Shown here piece after piece: positions 34,992-44,196 of a stretch of 64,000 bases of DNA. The notes beneath the pieces are model-generated. The model was not told the DNA's origin, did not search any database, and saw nothing but the letters and a program-made list of their open reading frames with translations. Positions within the stretch are counted from its first letter, which is position 1; each line of letters begins with the position of its first letter. Origin of the DNA: Sphingomonas aerophila (GTDB lineage: Bacteria; Pseudomonadota; Alphaproteobacteria; Sphingomonadales; Sphingomonadaceae); contig NZ_JACIJK010000005.1 of assembly GCF_014199305.1 (NCBI RefSeq), positions 186,001 through 250,000 of the forward strand, given 5' to 3'. The position numbers and the translations under genes were made by a program.

Positions 34992-35374
34992 TCCTGCCGC
35001 CCTATGCCCGCACGCTCGGGATCGAGATCGCGTCGGGAGAGGCCGACACCCCCCGGCTCAGCCTCCCGTTCAGCCTGGACGTGGTCGGCCGACCCGGTTT
35101 CCTCCACGGCGGGGCGATCGCGGGATTGCTGGAGTTCGCGGCGCTGGCCGCCCTGCGGCACGTCCTTGCCGACGACAGTGTCGGGATCGAGCCGGTGACC
35201 AGCACGATCGACTATATGCGGGGCGGCCGCGACAAGACGACCTATGCCGCCGGGCGCGTGACCCGGCTCGGCACCCGCGTCGCCAACGTCGAAGCCTTTG
35301 CGTGGCAGGACGCGCGCGACCAGCTTATCGCCGCCGCGCGCTCTAACTTCCTGCTGGTTCGGCCCCTGGCCTAA
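34988..35374 (+). CDS. PaaI family thioesterase (second of a pair)
   Basis: Hotdog thioesterase of 128 residues. The catalytic-loop motif GFLHGGAIAGLLEFAALAAL is canonical, followed by VTSTIDYMRGG. The ATGA overlap with the preceding gene indicates coupled translation, so the two proteins may form a heteromer. The stop overlaps the convergent sugar-dehydrogenase gene by four bases. Confidence 0.88.
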   Translation: MILPPYARTLGIEIASGEADTPRLSLPFSLDVVGRPGFLHGGAIAGLLEFAALAALRHVLADDSVGIEPVTSTIDYMRGGRDKTTYAAGRVTRLGTRVANVEAFAWQDARDQLIAAARSNFLLVRPLA

Positions 35375-36636
35375 CGCTTGGCCGTCAGCCGCAGCAATCG
35401 ACCGCCCGAGCCGCGCTCACCATCCTCCAGGGCCCAGATCGCACCGTCGGGCGCCTGGGCGAGATCGCGGATGCGGGTTCCCATCGTCCAGAACTCCGCA
35501 GGCTTTGCGGTGGCGCCGTTGAGCGTGATGCGCACGACACCTTCAGCCCCCAGCGCGCCGATGAAGAGCGAACCCTTCCATTGCGGGAACATCGCGCCCG
35601 AATAGTGGATCATGCCGCCGGGCGAGATTGACGGGTTCCACCAAAGTACAGGCGCGGCGAACTCGGGACGGCTGGGGTGGTCGGGAATCGGCTGGCCCGA
35701 ATAATTGTCGCCGTTCGACACCGTCGGCCAGCCATAGTTCTTGCCCGGCTCGAGCAGGTTGAGCTCATCGCCGCCCTTCGGACCCATCTCCTCTTCCCAC
35801 AGCCGGCCGTCCGGCGTGAACACCAGGCCGTAAGGGTTGCGGTGCCCGCTGGTCCAGATCATCGCCTCCGCCCCGCCCTTGGCGAAGTTCGGGTTGCCGG
35901 GGGCTGCTTGGCCGTCAAGCGTCAGGCGCAACACCTTGCCGATCAGCTGCGCCGGGTCCTGCGCCGGGGTGAAGCGCTGTCGTTCGCCGGAGGACAGGAA
36001 CAGGAATTGACCATCGGGCGAAAAGGCGATGTTGGCCCCGAACTGCCCGCCCGGCCCGTTAGAGCCAGAACGCCAGATAACGCGGGCGCTCGACAACGCG
36101 CGACCCTGCAGGGTGCCCTTGGCCAGCGCCAGCGCGCTGCCGTTCGCGCCCGGCTCCGCATAGCTCCAGAACACGGTGCGGCTCTTCGAAAAGTCCGGTG
36201 CCACGGCCACGTCGAGCAGCCCGCCCTGGCCGCCAGCCTCGACCGGGGGCAGGCCGATCACGTCCGAAACGCTGCCGTCGGGCGCGCGCAGCTTCAGCTT
36301 GCCCGCCTTTTCAGTCACCAACAGCGCACCGTCGGGCAGGAAGGCCATCGCGAAGGGCGCATCGAACTGGCCGATTGGGGTAACCGTGACGGGCGGCGGC
36401 GACTCGGGCAGGTTGGCGCGCCCGGTGGTGGCGGGCACGTTCTTGATCGATCGATCGAGCGGCGCGTCCTTGGGCACCGGCTGGGCTGCCTCGGGCGGCT
36501 GCGGCGGCACAAAGGCCTGGGCGGACGCGCCGGCCTGCGTGCCCCCACCCGATGGGGCGGACGAGCTGGCCTGGGGCTGGGCGGAACAGGCACTGCTCGC
36601 AAGCAGCGTGGCGAGGAAAAAAGACTGGCGGATCAT
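35371..36636 (-). CDS. PQQ-dependent sugar dehydrogenase-like lipoprotein
   Basis: Six-bladed-propeller protein of 421 residues of the soluble glucose/aldose dehydrogenase (Gdh-B/YliI) family, which oxidises sugars with PQQ. A lipoprotein signal (IRQSFFLATLLASSAC) is followed by a Ser/Ala/Pro-rich linker and the propeller: FLPDGALLVTEKAG, VAPDFSKSRTVFW, ANIAFSPDGQFLFLSSGERQ, GHRNPYGLVFTPDGRLW with EMGPKGGDELN, and WNPSISPGGMI. GHRNP and GGDE are the typical PQQ/calcium-binding segments. ATG 36636 is chosen because the lipobox signal starts there. Confidence 0.9.
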   Translation of the reverse strand: MIRQSFFLATLLASSACSAQPQASSSAPSGGGTQAGASAQAFVPPQPPEAAQPVPKDAPLDRSIKNVPATTGRANLPESPPPVTVTPIGQFDAPFAMAFLPDGALLVTEKAGKLKLRAPDGSVSDVIGLPPVEAGGQGGLLDVAVAPDFSKSRTVFWSYAEPGANGSALALAKGTLQGRALSSARVIWRSGSNGPGGQFGANIAFSPDGQFLFLSSGERQRFTPAQDPAQLIGKVLRLTLDGQAAPGNPNFAKGGAEAMIWTSGHRNPYGLVFTPDGRLWEEEMGPKGGDELNLLEPGKNYGWPTVSNGDNYSGQPIPDHPSRPEFAAPVLWWNPSISPGGMIHYSGAMFPQWKGSLFIGALGAEGVVRITLNGATAKPAEFWTMGTRIRDLAQAPDGAIWALEDGERGSGGRLLRLTAKR

Positions 36637-36794
36637 GCCGGCACAGCTCTCCGCGACCCGAGCGCCGGCGTCAACTCCATCCCGCTTGTGCAGGAGGGGC
36701 AGAGCGGGTATATCCATGATTATTCTCTACATCGCCAGATGAAGAGGCTGCGGGGCTGGGCCCCGCGGCGGCAACGACCTGTACCTGGAGCAGC

Positions 36795-37349
36795 ATGACC
36801 GACAACGCCCTTCTCACGACGATCATCGAACCCGAAGCGCAGGCTCTCGGCTTCGACCTGGTGCGCGTGAAGATGTATGGCGGCACCTCGGACCCAACGT
36901 TGCAGGTCATGGCCGAGCGGCCGGAAACGCGCCAGTTGACCATCGATGATTGCGCTGACCTGTCGCGCCGCATCTCCGATCGGCTGGACGCGCTTGAAGC
37001 AGAAGGCCGCGACCCGATCGAGGGCGCATACCGGCTGGAGGTATCGTCGCCCGGCATCGACCGGCCCCTCACCCGGTCCAAGGATTTTGCCGATTGGGCC
37101 GGGCACGAAGCGCGCATCACGCTCGCCGAGAAGGTCGACGGCCGCAAGATCCTGACCGGCGACCTGGTAGGGATCGAGGATGACAAGGTGTCGATCGACG
37201 TGCGTGGGCATCAGCGGATGACAGTGTCGCTGTCGCAGATCGCGGACGCCAAACTAACCATTACCGACCGGCTCATCGCAGCCACCGCCCCTCTCGCCAC
37301 CGAGGGCGCGGAAGAGTTCGAAGAATTCGAAGAAGAGGACACCCACTGA
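36795..37349 (+). CDS. rimP: ribosome maturation factor RimP
   Basis: Assembly factor for the 30S subunit, 184 residues. The N-terminal half holds DCADLSRRISDRLDA and YRLEVSSPGIDRPLT, the family signature; the SH3-like C-terminal domain holds GDLVGIEDDKVSIDV. An acidic tail (EEFEEFEEED) follows, as in other alphaproteobacteria. It heads the conserved operon; a hairpin GCGGGGC/GCCCCGC at 36750-36766 lies in its leader. Stop and nusA start overlap (TGATG). Confidence 0.97.
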   Translation: MTDNALLTTIIEPEAQALGFDLVRVKMYGGTSDPTLQVMAERPETRQLTIDDCADLSRRISDRLDALEAEGRDPIEGAYRLEVSSPGIDRPLTRSKDFADWAGHEARITLAEKVDGRKILTGDLVGIEDDKVSIDVRGHQRMTVSLSQIADAKLTITDRLIAATAPLATEGAEEFEEFEEEDTH

Positions 37350-38992
37350 TGGCCAGTGTTGCTACCGCCAATCGCGCGGAGCTGATCGCGATCGCCAATT
37401 CGGTCGCGTCGGAAAAGATGATCGACAAGGGCATCGTGATCGAGGCCATGGAGGACGCGATCCAGCGCGCCGCCAAGGCCCGCTATGGTGCCGAGAACGA
37501 CATTCGCGCAAAGCTCGACCCCGCGTCGGGCGACCTGCGCCTGTGGCGCGTGGTGGAAGTGGTCGAGGCGGTCGACAACTACTTCACCCAGGTCGACCTG
37601 AAGGGTGCGGAGAAGCTGCAAAAGGGCGCGCAGATCGGCGATTATATCGTCGACCCGCTGCCCCCGATCGAGTTCGGCCGCATCGCTGCACAGGCCGCCA
37701 AGCAGGTCATCTTCCAGAAGGTCCGCGACGCCGAGCGCGAGCGCCAGTATGAAGAGTTCAAGGATCGCCAGGGTGAGATCATCACCGGTGTCGTCAAGCG
37801 TGTCGAGTTCGGCCATGTCGTCGTGGACCTTGGCCGCGCCGAGGGCGTGATCCGCCGTGACCAGCAGATCCCGCGCGAGGCGGTCCGCGTCAACGACCGC
37901 ATCCGCTCGCTGATCCTGAAGGTCGCTCGCGAAACCCGCGGGCCGCAGATCTTCCTGTCCCGCGCGCACCCGGACTTCATGAAGCGCTTGTTCGCCCAGG
38001 AAGTGCCCGAAATCTATGACGGCATTATCGAGATCAAGGCCGCAGCCCGTGACCCGGGCAGCCGCGCCAAGATCGGCGTGATCAGCCACGACTCCTCCAT
38101 CGACCCGGTCGGCGCCTGCGTCGGCATGAAGGGTAGCCGCGTTCAGGCGGTGGTGCAGGAGATGCAGGGCGAGAAGATCGACATCATCCCCTGGTCGCCC
38201 GACACCGCGACCTTTGTCGTGAACGCGCTACAACCGGCGAACGTCAGCCGCGTCGTGATCGACGAGGAAGAGGACCGGATCGAGGTGGTCGTGCCCGACG
38301 ACCAGCTGTCGCTCGCGATCGGCCGCCGTGGCCAGAACGTGCGCCTTGCCAGCCAGCTGACGGCGAAGGCGATCGACATCCTGACCGAGGCTGACGCTTC
38401 CGAGAAGCGCCAGAAGGAGTTCGTTGAGCGCTCCGAGATGTTCCAGACCGAGCTGGACGTGGACGAGACGCTGGCCCAGCTGCTGGTCGCCGAGGGCTTC
38501 TCCGAGCTTGAGGAAGTGGCCTATGTCGAGATCGACGAGCTTGCCGGCATCGAGGGCTTTGACGAGGATCTGGCGCAGGAGCTGCAAAGCCGTGCGCAGG
38601 AAGCGCTGGAACGTCGCGAAACCGCCAATCGTGAGGAGCGCATCGCGCTGGGCGTGTCCGACGACCTGACCACCATGCCCTATCTGACCGAAACGATGCT
38701 GGTCACGCTGGGCAAGGCGGGGATCAAGACGCTCGACGATCTGGCCGACCTCGCCACCGACGAACTGGTCGAAAAGAAGCGCGCCGAGCCCCGCCGCCGT
38801 AACGAGGACGCCCCCAAGCGCCCCGACCGCAGCGAGAACCGTGGCGGCATCCTGGCCGTCTATGGCCTGACCGACGAGCAGGGTAACGAGATCATCATGG
38901 CCGCGCGCCAGCACTGGTTTGCCGATGATGAAGCGGAAGCTCCTGCCGAAGCAGCAGAAGCAGCCGAAGGCGCGGAGGGCGAGGAGGCCTGA
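37349..38992 (+). CDS. nusA: transcription termination/antitermination factor NusA
   Basis: RNA-polymerase-bound factor of 547 residues for pausing, termination and antitermination. Domains in order: N-terminal polymerase-binding domain (1-130), S1 domain (about 135-200, GVVKRVEFGHVVVDLG), KH1 (GAKIGVIS-like AKIGVISHDSSIDPVGACVG) and KH2 (LAIGRRGQNVRLASQLTAKAI), then two C-terminal acidic repeat domains (EEVAYVEIDELAGIEGFDE and LTETMLVTLGKAGIKTLDDL, cited by their starts). An Ala/Glu tail ends the protein. Operon position and overlaps on both sides match sphingomonads. Confidence 0.97.
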   Translation: MASVATANRAELIAIANSVASEKMIDKGIVIEAMEDAIQRAAKARYGAENDIRAKLDPASGDLRLWRVVEVVEAVDNYFTQVDLKGAEKLQKGAQIGDYIVDPLPPIEFGRIAAQAAKQVIFQKVRDAERERQYEEFKDRQGEIITGVVKRVEFGHVVVDLGRAEGVIRRDQQIPREAVRVNDRIRSLILKVARETRGPQIFLSRAHPDFMKRLFAQEVPEIYDGIIEIKAAARDPGSRAKIGVISHDSSIDPVGACVGMKGSRVQAVVQEMQGEKIDIIPWSPDTATFVVNALQPANVSRVVIDEEEDRIEVVVPDDQLSLAIGRRGQNVRLASQLTAKAIDILTEADASEKRQKEFVERSEMFQTELDVDETLAQLLVAEGFSELEEVAYVEIDELAGIEGFDEDLAQELQSRAQEALERRETANREERIALGVSDDLTTMPYLTETMLVTLGKAGIKTLDDLADLATDELVEKKRAEPRRRNEDAPKRPDRSENRGGILAVYGLTDEQGNEIIMAARQHWFADDEAEAPAEAAEAAEGAEGEEA

Positions 38993-39234
38993 TGCCTTTT
39001 GTGTCGATCCGACTCGCCGGTTCCGCCACCAAGGAGCAGAAGGCCGGGATCGTCGCCGACGTGACGGGCTCGCTGGTGTCGCGGCTGGGCAAGAACCCGG
39101 CCGCGGTCCAGATCGTGATCGAGGAAGTGTCGACGGAAAACTACGGCGCGGGTGGCCAGCTCATCGCGGATCGCGATGCGCCGGCCACCCAGCCGGTATC
39201 GAGGGAGGACGCGCATGCGGAACCCTCGCAATGA
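38992..39234 (+). CDS. 4-oxalocrotonate tautomerase family protein
   Basis: Small tautomerase of 80 residues. After removal of the initiator Met the catalytic Pro1 is exposed (PFVSIRLAG). GKNPAAVQIVIEEV is the typical second strand region, and NYGAGGQ follows. It normally works as a hexamer on enol/keto substrates. It overlaps nusA by one base (TGATG) and the ylxR gene by 20 bases, so it is translated as part of the nusA-infB operon, an unusual place for it. The native substrate is unknown. Confidence 0.85.
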   Translation: MPFVSIRLAGSATKEQKAGIVADVTGSLVSRLGKNPAAVQIVIEEVSTENYGAGGQLIADRDAPATQPVSREDAHAEPSQ

Positions 39235-40006
39235 GTTACTAACGCGCCCATCCGCTGGCCAGGGCAGTCCCGCGGGTAACCGCGAGGCCGAGCCTGTCCG
39301 TTCCTGCATCCTGACCCGCGAACGCGCTTCGCAGGCCGCCCTGGTGCGGCTTGCGCTCGCGCCCGACGGACAGGTCTTGCCCGACGTTCGGGCCAAGGCG
39401 CCCGGTCGTGGCGCCTGGATCGGGGTAACCCGCGCCGAGCTGGAGATCGCCATTGCCAAGGGGCGCCTGCACGGCGCCCTGTCGCGCGCGTTCAAGACGG
39501 GCGCGATCACCATTCCGGCCAACCTGCCCGACCTGATCGCCAGCGCGCTGGAGCGCGCCGCGCTGGACCGGCTGGGCCTGGAAGCGCGTGCGGGCAACCT
39601 GCTGACCGGGTCCGAACGGATCGATACCGCTGCCCGCTCAGGCCAGCTTCATGCGCTGTTCCATGCCGCCGACGCCGCTTCGGACGGCGCCCGCCGGCTT
39701 GCCCAGGCGTGGCGCGTCGGATCCGATCGCGAAGGAAGCGATGTGCGGGGGTTGGCGTTGCCGGTCGAGCGCACCATATTGGCGTTGGCGCTGGGCCGCG
39801 AGAATGTGGTACATATCGGGCTGACAGACCGCGCTGCGGCCAAGCGGGTGAGCGATGCGCTCGGTCGCTGGCTGCATTTCATCGGACCTGACCAGAATGC
39901 CCAGCCTTGCGAAACGGCCTCGCGAGGTTCATCGGCGCCCGGAGTTTCCGGGCCGCAGCCGATACCAACAGAACCGGCCGTAGACGTACACGAGGACACT
40001 GAGTGA
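39215..40006 (+). CDS. ylxR: YlxR (DUF448) RNA-binding protein fused to an L7Ae-like domain
   Basis: Protein of 263 residues. The first domain (about 25-105) is YlxR: EPVRSCILTRERASQAALVRLAL, PGRGAWIGV and the ALSRAFKTG basic helix. The second (about 110-225) is an L7Ae-like fold, with AGNLLTGSERI and LGRENVVHIGL. This fusion is typical of alphaproteobacteria. ATG 39215 follows a perfect GGGAGGA, within the end of the tautomerase gene. The stop overlaps the infB start (GTGA). YlxR proteins bind RNA or RNase P in other bacteria. Confidence 0.92.
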   Translation: MRNPRNELLTRPSAGQGSPAGNREAEPVRSCILTRERASQAALVRLALAPDGQVLPDVRAKAPGRGAWIGVTRAELEIAIAKGRLHGALSRAFKTGAITIPANLPDLIASALERAALDRLGLEARAGNLLTGSERIDTAARSGQLHALFHAADAASDGARRLAQAWRVGSDREGSDVRGLALPVERTILALALGRENVVHIGLTDRAAAKRVSDALGRWLHFIGPDQNAQPCETASRGSSAPGVSGPQPIPTEPAVDVHEDTE

Positions 40007-42885
40007 GCGAGACCGACAACGACAAGCCGAAACTTGGCATGCGCGCGCCCCTGGGCGTGAAGCGCACGGTCGAGACCGGCAAAGTGAAGCAGAGCTTCAG
40101 CCACGGCCGCTCGAACACGGTGATCGTGGAAACCAAGAAGGCCCGCACCTTCCGTCGGCCGGGCGATCCTGCGCCGGCCGCTGAGGCTCCGCAGGTTGTT
40201 GCCGAGCCCACACCGGCGCCAGCGCCTGCGCCGGCCCCCGCGCCGCGTCCCGCCGCGGCGAACGAAACACCCCAGGAGCGCCAGGCCCGCCTGCTGCGCG
40301 AGGCGGACGACCAGCGCATGCACGCGCTGGAGGATGCCCGTCGGCGTGACGAGGCGGAGCGGATCCAGCGTGCGGAGGCCGAGCGCGTGCGTGTTGCCGA
40401 GCGTGCGGCTGCCGCAGCCGCGGTGCCCGAGCCGCAGCCCGAGCCAGAGCCTGCCCCCGCACCTGTTCAGCCCGCTCCGGTTCAGCCGACGCCTGTTGCC
40501 GCGGCGCCCGCGCCTGCGCCGATCAGCGTGCCGACGCCCGCTGGTCGGGGTTTCCGTCCGGTTGAGCGCGCCGCGCCGCCCGTGATCGAACAGCCGGCCG
40601 CGCCTGAGCCGACCCCGGCACCTGCGCCCACCCCTGCTCCGGCGCCAGAGCCGGTTGCGGCGGCTCCAGCCCCGGCGCCCAAGCCGGCGCCTGCGCCTGC
40701 GCCTGCACCGGTGCGCGCTCAGCCCGCGGCGACGCTGCAGCTGTCGCGCGATCCATCCATGCCCGCGCCGCGCCGCTTCTCGCCCGTGGCCCGGCCTGAA
40801 ATCCCCAAGCCGCAGCCCAAGCCGGTGGAGCAGCCTGTTGCCGCTGCCGCGCCTGCTGCAGCCACGACGAACCAGTCGGCCTCTGCCCAGCCCCAGAGTC
40901 AGGGTCAGCGTCCGTTGTCGGGCGGCCAGGCAACTCCACGCAACGCCCCTGCCAGGCCTTCGCCGCAACAGCGCGATCGCAAGGGTGACGAGCGTCGTGG
41001 CGGCAAGCTGACCGTCAACCGCGCCCTGAACGAGGACGGCGCCCGCGCCCGCAGCCTAGCTGCCCTGAAGCGTGCGCGCGAAAAGGAAAAGCGCAGCTTT
41101 GGTGGTCCGCGCGACCAGCAGGCCAAGCAGGTCCGCGACGTCCAGGTGCCCGAAGCGATCACCGTGCAGGAACTCGCCAACCGCATGGCCGAAAAGGGCG
41201 CGGACCTGGTGAAGGCACTGTTCAAGATGGGCATGCCCGTCACCATGACGCAGACCATCGACCAGGATACGGCCGAGCTGCTGGTGACCGAGTTCGGCCA
41301 CAACATCAGCCGCGTGTCTGAATCGGATATCGATCTTGCGATCGACGTGTCTGAGGATGCGCCCGACAGCCTGCGTCCCCGCCCGCCCGTGGTCACCATC
41401 ATGGGCCATGTTGATCACGGCAAGACGTCGCTGCTCGACGCGCTGCGTGGCACGGACGTGGTTCGCGGCGAGGCCGGCGGCATCACCCAGCACATCGGTG
41501 CATACCAGGTGACGCTGAAGGATAAGTCTAGGATCACCTTCCTGGATACGCCGGGTCACGAGGCCTTCACCCAGATGCGCGCGCGTGGCGCCAACGTCAC
41601 GGACATCGTGGTGCTGGTTGTGGCGGCCGACGACGGGCTGATGCCGCAGACGATCGAGGCCATCCACCACACCAAAGCGGCGGGCGTTCCGATGATCGTC
41701 GCGATCAACAAGGTCGACAAGTACGAGGCCAATCCCCAGCGCGTGCGCGAGCGCCTGTTGGAGCATGAGGTCGTGGTCGAGGAAATGGGCGGCGACGTCC
41801 AGAACGTGGAAGTATCCGCGCTCAAGAAGACCGGCCTCGACGACCTGATCGAGAAGATCCAGCTTCAGGCCGAACTGCTTGAACTGAGCGCCAACCCGGA
41901 TCGTCCGGGCGAGGGCACGGTGATCGAGGCGAAGCTCGACAAGGGTCGCGGTCCGGTTGCAACCGTGCTGGTCAACCGTGGCACACTTCGGGTCGGCGAC
42001 GTGTTCGTGATCGGCGCGGAATCGGGCAAGGTCCGTGCGCTGGTCGACGACAAGGGACGCCAGATCAAGGAAGCGGGCCCGGCAATGCCGGTGGAGGTGC
42101 TGGGCATCTCCGGTGTCCCGTCGGCGGGTGACCCGATTCAGGTGGTCGAGAACGAGGCGCGGGCCCGTGAGGTCGCCGAGTATCGCCAGAGCGTGCTGAC
42201 GCAGAAGCGGACCACAACGGCTCCGGCCAGCCTGGAAAGCATGTTCTCTGCGCTGCGGGCGGATCAGGCGATGGAGTATCCGCTCGTCGTCAAGGCCGAT
42301 ACGCAGGGCACGGTGGAAGCGATCGTGGGGTCGATCAACAAGATCTCCACCGATCTCATCCGCGCGCGCATCCTGCACTCCGGTGTCGGCGGCATTACCG
42401 AATCCGACGTGACGCTGGCGGGTGCATCGGGGGCGCCGATCATCGGCTTCAACGTCCGCGCCAATGCCAAGGCGCGCGAGATCGCCGAGCGGCAAAAGGT
42501 TGCGCTTAAGTACTATGACGTCATCTACGACCTGGTGGACGAGATCCGCGCCGGCATGGCGGGCGAGCTCGGACCGGAGGCGTTCGAGACGGTTGTGGGC
42601 CGCGCCGAGATCCGCGAAGTGTTCTCCGCGGGCAAGACGGGCAGGGCTGCGGGTCTGCTTGTCACGGACGGCGTCATTCGCAAGGCACTCAAGGCACGTA
42701 TCACGCGCAACGACGTCATCATCTACCAGGGTGAGATTGCATCGCTTCGGCGGTTCAAGGACGACGTGGCCGAGGTTCGCGCGGGGCTGGAATGTGGCGT
42801 GACGTTCACGCAGAACTTCACGGACATCAAGGCGGGCGACTACCTTGAAACCTATGAAGTCGAACTGCGCGAGCGTACGCTCTAA
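40003..42885 (+). CDS. infB: translation initiation factor IF-2
   Basis: GTPase of 960 residues that places initiator tRNA on the ribosome. The start is GTG, overlapping the ylxR stop. The N-terminal third (about residues 65-330) is a long Ala/Pro-rich low-complexity region in which short units such as APAPAPAP recur, typical of alphaproteobacterial IF-2. The G domain (about 465-635) has [16 protein letters not shown] and NKVDK. Domains II-IV run to the end. Length is normal for the group. Confidence 0.98.
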   Translation: MSETDNDKPKLGMRAPLGVKRTVETGKVKQSFSHGRSNTVIVETKKARTFRRPGDPAPAAEAPQVVAEPTPAPAPAPAPAPRPAAANETPQERQARLLREADDQRMHALEDARRRDEAERIQRAEAERVRVAERAAAAAAVPEPQPEPEPAPAPVQPAPVQPTPVAAAPAPAPISVPTPAGRGFRPVERAAPPVIEQPAAPEPTPAPAPTPAPAPEPVAAAPAPAPKPAPAPAPAPVRAQPAATLQLSRDPSMPAPRRFSPVARPEIPKPQPKPVEQPVAAAAPAAATTNQSASAQPQSQGQRPLSGGQATPRNAPARPSPQQRDRKGDERRGGKLTVNRALNEDGARARSLAALKRAREKEKRSFGGPRDQQAKQVRDVQVPEAITVQELANRMAEKGADLVKALFKMGMPVTMTQTIDQDTAELLVTEFGHNISRVSESDIDLAIDVSEDAPDSLRPRPPVVTIMGHVDHGKTSLLDALRGTDVVRGEAGGITQHIGAYQVTLKDKSRITFLDTPGHEAFTQMRARGANVTDIVVLVVAADDGLMPQTIEAIHHTKAAGVPMIVAINKVDKYEANPQRVRERLLEHEVVVEEMGGDVQNVEVSALKKTGLDDLIEKIQLQAELLELSANPDRPGEGTVIEAKLDKGRGPVATVLVNRGTLRVGDVFVIGAESGKVRALVDDKGRQIKEAGPAMPVEVLGISGVPSAGDPIQVVENEARAREVAEYRQSVLTQKRTTTAPASLESMFSALRADQAMEYPLVVKADTQGTVEAIVGSINKISTDLIRARILHSGVGGITESDVTLAGASGAPIIGFNVRANAKAREIAERQKVALKYYDVIYDLVDEIRAGMAGELGPEAFETVVGRAEIREVFSAGKTGRAAGLLVTDGVIRKALKARITRNDVIIYQGEIASLRRFKDDVAEVRAGLECGVTFTQNFTDIKAGDYLETYEVELRERTL

Positions 42886-42903
42886 GGAGCACGGGAACCG
42901 GTC

Positions 42904-43281
42904 ATGGTTGTATTCGGCAGGCCGGTTCCCATCCTGCGCAGCTTTGATGAAGCGCGCACCCGCGACTTCTACCTGGACTTCCTAGGTTTCGAGCTGATGT
43001 TCGAGGCACGTTTCGAAGAATGGGCGCCGCTCTACATGGGGGTGCGCCATGGCGAGTGCGTGCTGCACCTGACCGAACACTTTGGCGATGCCACGCCCGG
43101 CTCGGCCATTCGCGTGGCCGTGGATGACGTGGTCGGCTATGCAGCCGCACTCAGGGCCAAGGAGCACGGCAACTGCCGTCCAGGCGCGCCGTCAACGACG
43201 CCCTGGGACACGCAGGAGGTGACAGTCACCGACCCGTCCGGCAATCGGCTTACCTTTTATTCGGAGATCAAGCGTGGCTAA
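42904..43281 (+). CDS. glyoxalase/bleomycin-resistance (VOC) fold protein
   Basis: Protein of 125 residues, one VOC module pair ([30 protein letters not shown], cited by [17 protein letters not shown]; later [17 protein letters not shown]). It resembles bleomycin-resistance/glyoxalase-like proteins with a dimeric beta-alpha-beta-beta-beta arrangement. It lies between infB and rbfA; the end overlaps rbfA by 8 bases, so it is cotranslated with them. Substrate unknown; drug resistance is a family label only. Confidence 0.88.
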   Translation: MVVFGRPVPILRSFDEARTRDFYLDFLGFELMFEARFEEWAPLYMGVRHGECVLHLTEHFGDATPGSAIRVAVDDVVGYAAALRAKEHGNCRPGAPSTTPWDTQEVTVTDPSGNRLTFYSEIKRG

Positions 43282-43681
43282 GCCCGCCAGCCAGGCCGGC
43301 GCTGCATCGGTCCGCACACTGCGCGTCGGTGAACAGGTTCGGCATATCCTGTCGGAGATCCTGCAGCGCGGTGACGTGCATGACGAGACCTTGGCCAAGC
43401 ACATGGTGTCGGTGACCGAAGTCCGCATGTCATCCGACCTTCGCCATGCCACGGTGTTCGTGAAACCGTTGCTGGGCCGGGATGAGGAGGCCGTCATCAA
43501 GGCGCTGCGCACCAACACCGCGTTCCTGCAGCGCGAGGTCGCCCACCGGGTGAAAATGAGGTACGCGGCCAAGCTGAAGTTCCTGCCCGACCAAAGCTTT
43601 GACGAGGGCAGCCATATCGACGCCCTGCTGCGCGCGCCCGCCGTTGCCCGGGACCTGGGCGAGCAGCCGTCCGAAACGTGA
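43274..43681 (+). CDS. rbfA: ribosome-binding factor A
   Basis: KH-type factor of 135 residues for late 16S rRNA maturation. The start is GTG within the end of the VOC gene. Family blocks are [31 protein letters not shown] and the [22 protein letters not shown] end. Usual length and position. Confidence 0.96.
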   Translation: MAKPASQAGAASVRTLRVGEQVRHILSEILQRGDVHDETLAKHMVSVTEVRMSSDLRHATVFVKPLLGRDEEAVIKALRTNTAFLQREVAHRVKMRYAAKLKFLPDQSFDEGSHIDALLRAPAVARDLGEQPSET

Positions 43682-43687
43682 TCGCGA

Positions 43688-44131
43688 TCAGCGCGGTACT
43701 GCGCTCCTGAGACCCGGCGGCAACTGGTACACCGGGCAATAGCGGTAGGTTGCGGCGCGTGTGCCCTTGCCCAAGGTAAAGGTCAGCGCATCGCGCACCG
43801 TCAGTGTCTGGGTCTCAACAAAGCGGGGGGCCGGTCCGGCCCCGGCATCAATACAGGACTGACGCACCGTGTACCGGCTACCGCGGCGTGACACGACCTT
43901 CGCGCGACAGGCTCGGGTGTGGGCGGTGCTGATCCCACGCCCATCGTAAAGGCGGATCGACGCATTGGGCGCGTCCTCGCACCGGGTACCCTGCTCAACG
44001 AAGATGCCGGGTTTCAGGCGATACACGCCGCCGGGCTTGGGTGAGGTATCGACGCTTGCCGCCGCTGCCGTCGCCAGCAGGCCGCTCAGGCCGATCGAGC
44101 TCAACAGACTGGCCGCCACCCAATTGTTCAT
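43688..44131 (-). CDS. secreted hypothetical protein
   Basis: Exported protein of 147 residues. The second of two adjacent ATGs is preferred because a GGAGG lies six bases upstream. The signal peptide (NNWVAASLLSSIGLSGLLATAAAA) is followed by a basic mature part with cysteines in GTRCEDAP, RACRAKV, QSCID and RYCPVY, probably two disulfides. The beta-rich pattern YRLKPGIFVEQ to FTLGKGTRAATYRYCP suggests a small barrel. I do not recognise a family. It is convergent with rbfA. Confidence 0.75.
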   Translation of the reverse strand: MNNWVAASLLSSIGLSGLLATAAAASVDTSPKPGGVYRLKPGIFVEQGTRCEDAPNASIRLYDGRGISTAHTRACRAKVVSRRGSRYTVRQSCIDAGAGPAPRFVETQTLTVRDALTFTLGKGTRAATYRYCPVYQLPPGLRSAVPR

Positions 44132-44196
44132 CATCCGCCTCCTTGTCGCGCCCACCTAGATCGGGTGAGATGAACGGGGCACGACAGCAAGGGCGA

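Noticed and set aside
36637..36794. Possible tRNA before rimP as in enterobacteria
   Set aside because: No cloverleaf or T-loop sequence is present; only a short GC-rich hairpin.
40200..40730. Repetitive Ala/Pro region in infB considered as a repeat array
   Set aside because: Irregular low-complexity coding sequence, normal for alphaproteobacterial IF-2 and not a tandem array.
41056..42495. Long frame antisense to infB
   Set aside because: Shadow frame with no recognisable motif opposite a certain IF-2 gene.
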